Shown piece after piece: positions 1 to 6,205 of a DNA stretch of 6,681 nucleotides. The notes under the pieces were generated by a model. It had not been told where the DNA came from. It saw only the letters and a program-made list of their open reading frames with translations, and did not search any database. Within the stretch, counting starts at the first letter, position 1. Each line of letters starts with the position of its first letter. The DNA comes from Crocosphaera chwakensis CCY0110 (GTDB lineage: Bacteria > Cyanobacteriota > Cyanobacteriia > Cyanobacteriales > Microcystaceae): NCBI RefSeq assembly GCF_000169335.1, contig NZ_AAXW01000113.1:1-6681 (forward strand), written 5' to 3'. A program made the position numbers and the translations under genes.

Positions 1-172
1 ACCAAAAATAGAAGCTGAGATTACAAGTCTAGAAAAAGATTTAAGACAAGCACAAATCGTAGAACAAGAACGAAGAATAACGGAAATTAATCGATTATTA
101 GAGTTATTAAAAGCTCGATTACAAGGTTTAGAAAAATTAGAGAATTTGAAAGGAGATAAAGTTGATGAATAA
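1..172 (+). CDS. 3' end of an unidentified gene with coiled-coil tail (partial)
   Basis: An open frame runs in from the left edge (first full codon at base 2) for 56 codons and stops with TAA at 170-172. The visible tail is highly charged, rich in Glu, Lys, Arg, Leu and Ile, and has leucine/isoleucine heptad spacing over about 45 residues, so a C-terminal coiled coil is likely. Its stop overlaps the ATG of the next gene by 8 bases (ATGAATAA), which indicates an operon and translational coupling. By position it would match the first gene (tnpA, another tyrosine recombinase) of a Tn554-type tnpA-tnpB-tnpC set. That is inference only, because no catalytic motif lies within the window. A hand count of row 61-120 gives about 28% GC, like the first part of the next gene. 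Confidence 0.7.
   Translation, partial: PKIEAEITSLEKDLRQAQIVEQERRITEINRLLELLKARLQGLEKLENLKGDKVDE
151..155 (+). promoter_or_regulatory. Ribosome binding site (AGGAG) of the recombinase gene
   Basis: AGGAG lies inside the end of the upstream gene, 9 bases before ATG 165 and 6 bases before an in-frame TTG at 162. The ATG is the more likely start because it has normal spacing and is the stronger codon. Using it also gives the same 8-base ATG-NN-TAA overlap as seen at the next junction. Confidence 0.7.
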
Positions 173-1991
173 ACGTAAACATCCACCTATTTCTGTTCAT
201 CCCACATTACATGGTAATTTAGAAATCAATTGGGAAGAAGATTACGACGGAAGCTTTCGTTGTCCTAAATGTAATTCAGACCAGTTGTGGTTTTTTCAAA
301 GAACAAAGAAATCGAGATGCAAACTCTACGCTAGGTGTAAAGACTGTGAAAAAGATACATATTTAACTTGTCCTACTGGACAACACATTTTTCGTTATCA
401 ACCTGGATTATCTTGCCCCAATCCTCTTTGTAAAAAAGTTGGAGCAAATGGAATAACTAAAGGATGGGTTTATATATACACCGAAGAACCTGAAACAAGA
501 TATAAATGTCATTACTGTAAAGTTAACTTTTTGTTAGGTAAAGGAATAACAGGATGGTTAAGTAAACAACAAGATAATCAAAAATATAAGTTTGATTTTG
601 AAGATGATATATGGTATTTAGAATATTTTTATGACAAAAAGAAATGTAGCCAATATCAATCTATTAACTTTTTAAAAATCGAACCTTTTTGGTACAGAGA
701 AAAAGCTAAATCTTATATTCTGTTTTTATTAAAGTCTAAGAGATATAGCTCTCCAAAGTCTATTGGTACTCAACTTACTTCAATTAGGCAATTTGGGCAA
801 ATTATAAACAATACTACAAAAAATATTGCTAATATAAAACGAAGAGATATTTTATGTTTTTTAGATGCTCATAATCAAAAAACTCCACAGGGATTAAGAC
901 AAAAGCTTTCTGCGTTAAGAGATTTCTTTGAATGGCTAGAACTCGATATTCAAAAATTAATTCACAGAAGAGATTTTCCGAAAAATATAGTTAATGAACC
1001 AGATTGGCTAGACGAAAAAGTAAGGATTGCAATCAAAGAAAATCTAAATAAAATTCCAATTCCTATAGCTCGACAATACCAAATACAGGAATACACTGCT
1101 GCTAGACCTATAGATGTGTGTTTAATGACAATAGATTGTCTAGTTGAAAATAATGGAAAATGGTATATTCGCTTTTATCAAAACAAAGTTGATAGATGGC
1201 ATCAAATTCCCGCCAATCGAGAAATTAGAAGAATAATTGAAGAACAACAGAAATGGATTAAACAGACAATTGGAGAAGATTATCCTTATTTATTTTGTCA
1301 TTTTCGCCCAATTATTAGAAGCACTTATCCTGAATTTGGTGCGATGAAACCTTTACCAGAACCTCCTTCTTCTAGGTCAGGTGCAAATCCAATGGTCAAG
1401 ATAATTTGCATTTTGATAGAGAAGGAAAAGATTCTAGACACAAATGGATTAAAACCCAAATTCATCAGTAAGATTACTCGTCCTAGTCGCACACAGGAAA
1501 TAAGAGTTAAACATGGCATAAAGGCTGCTCAACTCTACGCAGATCATCTTAGTATTCAAACTACGTTCCAACACTATGCACCGCCAACAAGAGAACAGAT
1601 AGCAGAGGTAGATTTGCCCTTCCAAGAACTTTTGATGAACCCTAATAATAAGTTCTTACCTTGGCAATCATTACCTGAAAGCTTACTAAAAAATCCTAAA
1701 GCCCATGAACTTGACTTAGAAATAGCCCCTCGTTTAGTAGTTTACGGACACTGCACCCTTGACCCCAAAACTCCCTGTCCTGTCAATCTTTATCCTAAAT
1801 GCTATGGTTGTTCAAGTTTTCGTCCCAGTACAGGAAAATTACCTCTCTATGAACGTCAATATCATGGGGAACAGCAACGATTAACAGATGCAGAGAAAGC
1901 AGGGGCAGAATTAGCCTCAGAGGAAGCTAAAGCTACCATTGAGGCCATGAATAAATGGCTTCCTGAGTTGAGGAGGTTGGCTGATGGCTAA
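165..1991 (+). CDS. tnpB: Tn554 TnpB-type tyrosine recombinase with N-terminal zinc-ribbon-like clusters
   Basis: This 608-residue protein is probably a site-specific DNA recombinase that cuts and joins DNA through a tyrosine. The N-terminus has paired cysteines spaced like zinc ribbons: C33/C36 with C58/C61, and C84/C89 with C115/C118. A helical region at about 175-265 fits the core-binding domain. The catalytic domain shows R314 (AARPID), a likely hairpin Lys K341, R442 in RPSRT, H461 (ADHLSIQTT) and nucleophile Y471 (FQHYAPP). The histidine of the usual HxxR box appears to be Arg (R439). After the tyrosine comes a cysteine cluster C530, C538, C546, C549, as I recall from Tn554 TnpB relatives. 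The last 8 bases overlap the next gene. The central coding part is very AT-rich (row 601-660 about 22% GC), while rows after 1320 are mostly 37-48%. This is not the unrelated IS605 TnpB nuclease. Confidence is high for a tyrosine recombinase and moderate for the Tn554 TnpB subfamily. Confidence 0.85.
   Translation: MNKRKHPPISVHPTLHGNLEINWEEDYDGSFRCPKCNSDQLWFFQRTKKSRCKLYARCKDCEKDTYLTCPTGQHIFRYQPGLSCPNPLCKKVGANGITKGWVYIYTEEPETRYKCHYCKVNFLLGKGITGWLSKQQDNQKYKFDFEDDIWYLEYFYDKKKCSQYQSINFLKIEPFWYREKAKSYILFLLKSKRYSSPKSIGTQLTSIRQFGQIINNTTKNIANIKRRDILCFLDAHNQKTPQGLRQKLSALRDFFEWLELDIQKLIHRRDFPKNIVNEPDWLDEKVRIAIKENLNKIPIPIARQYQIQEYTAARPIDVCLMTIDCLVENNGKWYIRFYQNKVDRWHQIPANREIRRIIEEQQKWIKQTIGEDYPYLFCHFRPIIRSTYPEFGAMKPLPEPPSSRSGANPMVKIICILIEKEKILDTNGLKPKFISKITRPSRTQEIRVKHGIKAAQLYADHLSIQTTFQHYAPPTREQIAEVDLPFQELLMNPNNKFLPWQSLPESLLKNPKAHELDLEIAPRLVVYGHCTLDPKTPCPVNLYPKCYGCSSFRPSTGKLPLYERQYHGEQQRLTDAEKAGAELASEEAKATIEAMNKWLPELRRLADG
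1971..1976 (+). promoter_or_regulatory. Strong ribosome binding site (AGGAGG) of the tnpC-like gene
   Basis: A perfect AGGAGG sits within the last codons of the recombinase gene, 7 bases before the ATG at 1984. It is the strongest Shine-Dalgarno match in the window. It fixes the start of the next gene and suggests that the gene is well translated relative to the recombinase. Confidence 0.8.
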
Positions 1992-2838
1992 AAAGCATAA
2001 CCGAGAAAAACAAGCGGAGGTTTTAAGGCGGACTCAAGCCCAACGAAAGGAACAGAAAAAGGAGCAAGTATTAAAGGCTGTACAAGAAATAATAGCTCAA
2101 AAGAAATCTTTGACCTTTGCTAATATTGCTAAGGTCGCTGGTTGTTCAGTTTCTTATTTATACAAATGGGATGAAATTAAAGCTTATATTCATGAACTTC
2201 AACAAAAGGAAAATACTCAATTAAATCCTTTAGAAGAACCAGAAGCAAGACCCAATAGCCTCAAGACTTTACACGAAGTTGCTAGGCAACGAATTAAGGC
2301 TTTAGAAGCTGAAATAAAAGACCTGAAACAGCAGAATGAAAAGCTTAGAGGTCATGTAGTAGAAATCTATGAACTGAGGGATGAATGTGAACGATTGAGA
2401 AAACAGTTACGAGAGTTATTAAACACTCAAAATTCATCAAGTAAAGTCATTCCTATACAAACCCCTTTAAAAGATAAAAAAGTTTCTATTTCTAACCCTG
2501 AAAATGAAGATACCCCAGAAACAATTATTAATTTAATTAAAGAAATGGGACTCAAAGTAGGGGCAAAACTTAAAGAAGAAATAAATAACCGTGACCCTCA
2601 ACAAGTTAAATTAGCTATCGATGCTTTTCAACAGTATAGAAATCATCATACTATTACCAGTCAAGAAGCTTGTTTATTATCAATGATTCGAGAGGAAGCA
2701 CAGCCTAATACATCAAATGAGATAGTTGATAAGCCATCTAAACCGACGATTCATGAAACTTCAGAGGAATCTAATCAAGAATTAGTTAGTCTGGACAAAC
2801 TTAAACAACTTAGTAGTCTTTTCAATTCTAAATCATAA
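1984..2838 (+). CDS. tnpC: TnpC/DUF6262-like transposition protein with extra C-terminal region
   Basis: This 284-residue protein has a basic Lys/Gln-rich start (1-30). A helix-turn-helix-like stretch at about 43-63 (LTFANIAKVAGCSVSYLYKW) matches the pattern of DUF6262/TnpC proteins found beside Tn554-type recombinases. A coiled coil at about 95-147 has LxxE/LRxxLRE repeats. A linker follows, then a region at about 178-242 containing DPQQVKLAIDAF and an IREEAQPN end. That last region recalls a small helical module I associate with cyanobacterial and plasmid replication-type proteins, but this is recognition by eye only. In Tn554, TnpC is accessory and influences the frequency and orientation of transposition; a similar DNA-binding helper role is inferred here. 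The start is set by AGGAGG and the 8-base overlap ATGGCTAA. Its stop TAA shares one base with the dnaB ATG (TAATG), so the two genes are coupled. Confidence 0.7.
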   Translation: MAKKHNREKQAEVLRRTQAQRKEQKKEQVLKAVQEIIAQKKSLTFANIAKVAGCSVSYLYKWDEIKAYIHELQQKENTQLNPLEEPEARPNSLKTLHEVARQRIKALEAEIKDLKQQNEKLRGHVVEIYELRDECERLRKQLRELLNTQNSSSKVIPIQTPLKDKKVSISNPENEDTPETIINLIKEMGLKVGAKLKEEINNRDPQQVKLAIDAFQQYRNHHTITSQEACLLSMIREEAQPNTSNEIVDKPSKPTIHETSEESNQELVSLDKLKQLSSLFNSKS

Positions 2839-4148
2839 TGGATAATCATTTACTACCCCAGAATATTGAAGCAGAAGAAAGCATTTTAGGCGGTATTCTC
2901 TTAGACCCTAATTCCATAAGCAGAGTAGCAGATATTTTACCTCCTGAAGCATTTTATGTCATGGCTCATCAACAAATTTATCAAGCTGCTTTAGACCTTT
3001 ACCATAAAGATCAACCCTGTGATTTTATGACAGTCAAAACTTGGTTAAAAGACCATAAGCTCTTTACTAAAGTCGGGGGAGAGAATAAATTAACCCAATT
3101 ACTTGATAGGACGGTTTCTGCGGTTAATATAGACCGTTACGCAACGTTAGTGGTTGATAAGTATCAGCGTCGTTTACTGATTAATGCAGCCCGTGAGATT
3201 GAAGAATTAGGCTATGATACAGTAACGGAATTACCTTCTATTCTAGAACAGTCAGAAGAAAAGTTATTTAAGGTAACAGTAGATGAAAAAGACCCTTTTC
3301 AACCTCAACCTATTCATGATTGTCTTAGGGATGTTTTTAATGAATTAGAAGAAGGAAAAAGTCCTGGTTATTCTACTGGTTTATCCGACTTAGATAAGTT
3401 AACAGGAGGTCTTACTAGAAAAGACTTAATTATTATTGCAGGTCGTGCTTCAATGGGTAAAACTTGGTTTTCTATTTATCTTGCTAATCATGTCGCTATG
3501 ACTTACAAAGTTCCTGTGGTGTTCTTCTCAGCAGAAATGTCTAAAACTCAGTTAACTAAACGGTTTTTAGCCATACACTCAAAAATAGATTCATCACGAT
3601 TAATGCGAAATGAAATTTATCAGGATGAATATGATTCTTTGGTAAAAGGATTAGGAATACTTACCGAGTTACCCATTATTATTGATGATACTCCTGCTAA
3701 TACCTTAACCCCTTCAAGAATGCGCTCTGTATTGCGCCGAATTAAAGCTGAAAGGGGAACTATTGGGTTAGTAGTAATGGATTATATTCAAAAGCTAGGT
3801 GATAGAGCAGCAGGGAATAGAGCGCAAGCGGTGGGTAAGTTTTCAGGGGCATTTAAGGATATGGCTAAGGAGTTTGATTGTCCGTTTCTTGCCTTGGCAC
3901 AAATTAACAGAGGCGTGGAAGGACAAGCTAATAAACGTCCTTTTATCTCTGATATTAAAGATTCCGGGGATATTGAGCAAGATATGGATTTAGGATTATT
4001 ATTATATAGAGATGAGTATTACAAGTCAGATACTGATGATAAAGGCACTATGGAGATTATTGTAGGAAAGAATCGCAACGGTTCTACTGGCACTTGCAAA
4101 GTTGCGTTTGAGCCTAGTATTGGTAAATTTAACAAATTAAATATTTAA
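2838..4148 (+). CDS. dnaB: DnaB-type replicative DNA helicase, divergent mobile-element paralogue
   Basis: This 436-residue hexameric 5'-3' DNA helicase would unwind the fork and bind primase. The N-terminal DnaB domain (about 5-105, LPQNIEAEESILGGILLDP) closely resembles the cyanobacterial chromosomal form. The RecA-like domain (about 178-436) is complete: Walker A GRASMGKT 202-209, catalytic Glu E233 in SAEMS, Walker B VVMDY with D315, motif H3 Gln Q355 (ALAQINR), LYRDEYY 389-395, and the K411/R413 arginine-finger motif (KNRNGSTG). Several motifs differ from the usual ones: SAEMS for SLEMS, DYIQKLG for DYLQLM, and SGDIEQDMDL for SGSIEQDADL. This points to a paralogue rather than the housekeeping copy. 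There is no intein, although inteins occur in some cyanobacterial DnaB. The ATG overlaps the tnpC-like stop by one base and has no clear Shine-Dalgarno, so it is probably translated by coupling. The role in the element is unknown; replication or repair during transposition is inference. Confidence 0.92.
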   Translation: MDNHLLPQNIEAEESILGGILLDPNSISRVADILPPEAFYVMAHQQIYQAALDLYHKDQPCDFMTVKTWLKDHKLFTKVGGENKLTQLLDRTVSAVNIDRYATLVVDKYQRRLLINAAREIEELGYDTVTELPSILEQSEEKLFKVTVDEKDPFQPQPIHDCLRDVFNELEEGKSPGYSTGLSDLDKLTGGLTRKDLIIIAGRASMGKTWFSIYLANHVAMTYKVPVVFFSAEMSKTQLTKRFLAIHSKIDSSRLMRNEIYQDEYDSLVKGLGILTELPIIIDDTPANTLTPSRMRSVLRRIKAERGTIGLVVMDYIQKLGDRAAGNRAQAVGKFSGAFKDMAKEFDCPFLALAQINRGVEGQANKRPFISDIKDSGDIEQDMDLGLLLYRDEYYKSDTDDKGTMEIIVGKNRNGSTGTCKVAFEPSIGKFNKLNI

Positions 4149-4149
4149 A

Positions 4150-4181
4150 AGAAATCTTGATTAAGCAGAAACTTGATTTCT
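4150..4181 (+). terminator. Weak hairpin after dnaB, possible transcription end
   Basis: AGAAATC (4150-4156) pairs with GATTTCT (4175-4181) across an 18-base loop, starting 2 bases after the dnaB stop. The stem is AT-rich and no T-run follows, so it is a poor intrinsic terminator. It could instead be an mRNA-end structure or part of the element boundary. The loop and right arm carry two copies of CTTGATT. Confidence 0.25.
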
Positions 4182-4245
4182 AAAGTTCGTTGAAATATCG
4201 GATGTCATGAACCTGAATAAGACATACAATTCATTAAGCTTGATG
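4156..4245 (+). repeat. Short CTTGAT repeats in the dnaB-hsdM gap
   Basis: CTTGATT occurs at 4156-4162 and 4172-4178, and CTTGATG at 4239-4245. ATTAAGC occurs at 4160-4166 and 4233-4239, touching the CTTGAT copies. Repeated short words on both sides of a gene gap could be protein-binding sites near an element end or an operator for hsdM. In AT-rich DNA they could also be chance. The gap also contains TACAAT (4225-4230), a possible -10 for hsdM without a convincing -35. Confidence 0.3.
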
Positions 4246-4264
4246 AAACAGTAGTAAATACTTT

Positions 4265-5812
4265 ATGCCAGCCAACACCACCGATTTAGAAAAACGCTTA
4301 TGGGATGCAGCAGATGAGTTAAGGGCAAACTCTAGGCTCAAGTCTTCAGAATATTCTGTACCAGTTTTGGGGTTAATCTTTCTACGCTACGCTGATTACA
4401 AGTTTACCAAAGCCGAACAAGAGTTAAAACAAAAAAGCAGTAGAAGGCGTGAGGTATCTAAAGCAGACTATCAAGCTAAAGGGGTCATGTATTTACCTGA
4501 TGTTGCTCGTTTTTCCTATCTGGTTAATCTCCCAGAAAGTGAGGATACAGGGAAAGCTATCAACGAAGCGATGAAAGGGATTGAATCTGAAAATGAAGAA
4601 TTAAGTAACATTCTGCCTCAGAATTATAATCGCTTTGAGAATAGCTTATTAGTGGAACTGCTAAAAAGTTTTAACAAGATAGATATTGACACAGATTTAG
4701 AAGGTGATGCTTTCGGGAAGATATACGAATACTTCCTCGGAAAGTTCGCTATGAGTGAAGGGCAAAAGGGAGGGGAGTTTTTTACCCCTACTTCTGTCGT
4801 AAAACTCATTGTGGAAATCTTAGAACCCTATCACGGACGTATTTATGACCCTGCTTGTGGTTCCGGTGGTATGTTTGTTCAAAGTGCCTCTTTTGTCAGC
4901 AAACATCGGAAAAACCCCAATGCTGAAATTAGTATTTACGGACAGGAACGGGTAACGGAGACGGTACGGTTATGTAAGATGAACTTGGCTGTACACGGGT
5001 TATCGGGGGATATAAAAGAAGGAAATACTTATTATGAAGATATCCACAAGAGTATTAATAAGTTTGATTTTGTGATGGCTAACCCACCCTTCAATGTGGA
5101 TAAGGTAGATAAGGAAAAGATGAAGGGGGACTTACGGGTAGATGAATTTGGAATGCCGAGAGCGGATAATGCTAATTATCTCTGGATTCATTTCTTTTAC
5201 AGTGCTTTAAATGATAATGGTAGAGCAGGGTTTGTTATGGCTAATTCTGCTAGTGATGCCAGAAGTTCGGAGTTGGAAATCAGACAAAAGCTGATAGAAA
5301 CTGGTGTAGTGGATGTAATGATTGCTGTGGGTTCTAACTTCTTTTACACGGTTACTTTACCTTGTACGCTTTGGTTTTTGGATAAAGGTAAAACGGACAC
5401 CACAAGAAAGAATAAGGTTTTATTTATTGATGCTAGACATATTTATCAACAAATAGATAGAGCGCATCGAGAATTTACCCCAGAACAAATTGAATTTATT
5501 TCTAATATTGTTAGGTTGTATCGAGGGGAAACAGTAGAAACGGTTTATGATTCTCCTTTGCTAAAAGAGAATTTCCCAGAAGGACAATATATTGATGTTC
5601 CTGGTTTGTGTAATGTTGCTACCATTGAGGAAATAAAAGAGCAGGGATGGAGTTTAAACCCTGGAAGATATGTCGGAGTAGCAGAAAAAGAAGAGGAGGA
5701 TTTTGATTTTTCTGAGAGGTTAGAAGAGTTGAATGAGGAGTTAGAAATTTTGAATAGTGAAGCGAGAGAGTTAGAAGAAAGAATTGCTGAAAATGTTAAT
5801 AAATTATTGTAG
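4265..5812 (+). CDS. hsdM: Type I restriction-modification DNA methyltransferase subunit (HsdM)
   Basis: This 515-residue N6-adenine DNA methyltransferase subunit normally forms M2S with the specificity subunit HsdS and, with HsdR, a restriction enzyme. The HsdM N-terminal helical domain covers about 7-160 (LWDAADELRANSRLKSSEY). The SAM-dependent domain follows, with GEFFTPTSVV 170-179, the SAM-binding motif DPACGSGG 195-202 and the catalytic NPPFN 273-277, all intact. A Glu-rich coiled coil at about 475-513 fits the usual C-terminal HsdS contact. The length is normal and the ATG gives the typical family start, although no clear Shine-Dalgarno precedes it. No hsdS or hsdR follows directly: a palindrome and a two-gene unit come next, so the partners are outside the window or missing. 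If HsdS is absent, the protein is not expected to bind a specific site alone. The TAG stop lies in the left arm of the downstream repeat. Row 4921-4980 is about 43% GC, richer than much of the recombinase gene. Confidence 0.95.
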   Translation: MPANTTDLEKRLWDAADELRANSRLKSSEYSVPVLGLIFLRYADYKFTKAEQELKQKSSRRREVSKADYQAKGVMYLPDVARFSYLVNLPESEDTGKAINEAMKGIESENEELSNILPQNYNRFENSLLVELLKSFNKIDIDTDLEGDAFGKIYEYFLGKFAMSEGQKGGEFFTPTSVVKLIVEILEPYHGRIYDPACGSGGMFVQSASFVSKHRKNPNAEISIYGQERVTETVRLCKMNLAVHGLSGDIKEGNTYYEDIHKSINKFDFVMANPPFNVDKVDKEKMKGDLRVDEFGMPRADNANYLWIHFFYSALNDNGRAGFVMANSASDARSSELEIRQKLIETGVVDVMIAVGSNFFYTVTLPCTLWFLDKGKTDTTRKNKVLFIDARHIYQQIDRAHREFTPEQIEFISNIVRLYRGETVETVYDSPLLKENFPEGQYIDVPGLCNVATIEEIKEQGWSLNPGRYVGVAEKEEEDFDFSERLEELNEELEILNSEARELEERIAENVNKLL

Positions 5813-5879
5813 GGACATAATAATATTATGTCCTAGCTGATGCACTAATAGCAGGGTTTAGCAGTGTTAAACCCCTACA
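5808..5879. repeat. 72-base nested palindromic repeat, MITE- or REP-like
   Basis: The outer arms TGTAGGG (5808-5814) and CCCTACA (5873-5879) are perfect inverted repeats. Between them sit two further perfect hairpins: GGACATAA/TTATGTCC (5813-5833, loop TAATA) and GGGTTTA/TAAACCC (5854-5874, 7-base loop). The design resembles short palindromic interspersed repeats common in cyanobacterial intergenic DNA, a resemblance recognised by eye. The left arm begins before the hsdM stop and supplies its TAG. The right end lies 8 bases upstream of the promoter of the next gene pair. It may represent two overlapping repeat units. Confidence 0.6.
5813..5833 (+). terminator. Perfect hairpin directly after the hsdM stop
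   Basis: An 8-base perfect stem GGACATAA/TTATGTCC with a 5-base loop starts at the base after the hsdM stop. No T-run follows, so rho-independent termination is doubtful. It may stabilise the hsdM mRNA end or only reflect the repeat. The second hairpin at 5854-5874 could act in the same way. Confidence 0.3.
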
Positions 5880-5887
5880 GTAGAAAA

Positions 5888-5896
5888 TGCTATAAT
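5888..5896 (+). promoter_or_regulatory. Extended -10 promoter of the antitoxin-like/Uma2 pair
   Basis: TGCTATAAT is a consensus extended -10 (TGN plus TATAAT), lying 28 bases before the ATG at 5925. A weak -35-like TTAAAC at 5867-5872 with an 18-base spacer lies inside the right hairpin of the palindromic repeat, but an extended -10 can work without a good -35. The predicted transcript would start near 5903 and have a short AT-rich leader with no Shine-Dalgarno. Confidence 0.55.
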
Positions 5897-5924
5897 TAAA
5901 TATAGAAAAAAAGTACAACATATT

Positions 5925-6173
5925 ATGAACGCTTATAAAACTTACGTTACAGTTACAGAATCACAGGAATTAGTCTTATCTAATTTACCCTTTAAACCAG
6001 GACAAAAAGTTGAGGTAATTGTATTAGCAGAAGAGGATAAAAGAGCTATGTTAGCGGAAGAAATGAGAAAGCTATTTAAAGAAACTCAAGCAATACCAGT
6101 AATTCAAGATATTACAGAAGAAGAAATACAAGCAGAAATTGATGCTTATCGTCGGGAGAATGAAAATTATTAA
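5925..6173 (+). CDS. Small antitoxin-like protein
   Basis: This 82-residue acidic protein has two visible parts. Residues 5-34 form a likely beta-rich module (TYVTVTES, then LVLSNLPFKPGQKVEVIVL), reminiscent of AbrB/VapB-like antitoxin N-termini. Residues 36-82 are charged helices with ITEEEIQAEIDAYR near the end. Proteins of this build are frequent in cyanobacteria, usually just upstream of a PIN-domain toxin or another small effector gene. Here the next gene, 29 bases after the stop of this gene, encodes a Uma2-type nuclease-like protein instead. The gene has its own extended -10 promoter. An antitoxin role, with autoregulation through the beta module, is inference; no biochemical residue can be pointed to. 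Confidence 0.7.
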   Translation: MNAYKTYVTVTESQELVLSNLPFKPGQKVEVIVLAEEDKRAMLAEEMRKLFKETQAIPVIQDITEEEIQAEIDAYRRENENY

Positions 6174-6194
6174 TCAATTATTTGTTAATAAATG

Positions 6195-6200
6195 AAGGGA
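6195..6200 (+). promoter_or_regulatory. Ribosome binding site (AAGGGA) of the Uma2-family gene
   Basis: AAGGGA lies 5 bases before ATG 6206 and only 2 bases before the adjacent in-frame ATG 6203. The spacing favours 6206, although the choice changes only one residue. Confidence 0.5.
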
Positions 6201-6205
6201 AAATG

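Larger units (their letters stand above)
1..4148 (+). mobile_element. Putative Tn554-like tyrosine-recombinase element with helicase gene (left end outside window)
   Basis: Four consecutive + strand genes with overlapping junctions (8, 8 and 1 bases) encode an unknown coiled-coil tail, a TnpB-type tyrosine recombinase, a TnpC/DUF6262-like protein and a DnaB helicase. Tn554-family transposons are known to carry tnpA, tnpB and tnpC in this order and do not need long terminal inverted repeats, so their ends are hard to see without a comparison site. The left end is outside the window. The right end is taken provisionally as the end of dnaB, but it could lie in the 4149-4264 gap or beyond hsdM. 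Including the helicase in the element is inferred from the gene overlap alone. Confidence 0.5.

Noticed and set aside
1325..1519. Minus-strand open frame of 64 codons inside the recombinase gene
   Set aside because: It lies wholly inside a well-supported gene, has no recognisable domain and no clear ribosome binding site; it is an antisense shadow.
165..1991. IS605-type TnpB RNA-guided nuclease, suggested by the symbol tnpB and a zinc-ribbon motif
   Set aside because: There is no RuvC-like D/E/D pattern; the R...R...H...Y set with a C-terminal tyrosine fits a tyrosine recombinase, and the ribbons are N-terminal.
3799..3993. Second + strand frame inside dnaB
   Set aside because: It overlaps the conserved helicase core in another frame and its product shows no family pattern.
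2838..4148. DnaB as the host's main replicative helicase
   Set aside because: The overlap with a transposition-type gene and the altered wording of several core motifs favour an accessory copy, though this cannot be excluded without the genome.
4190..4220. Promoter for hsdM from TTGAAA (4190-4195) with GAATAA (4215-4220)
   Set aside because: The spacer is 19 bases and the -10 match is poor; TACAAT at 4225 has no matching -35, so no promoter is called here.
4624..4809. Minus-strand open frame inside hsdM
   Set aside because: It lies opposite the conserved HsdM domain, with no start signal or domain.
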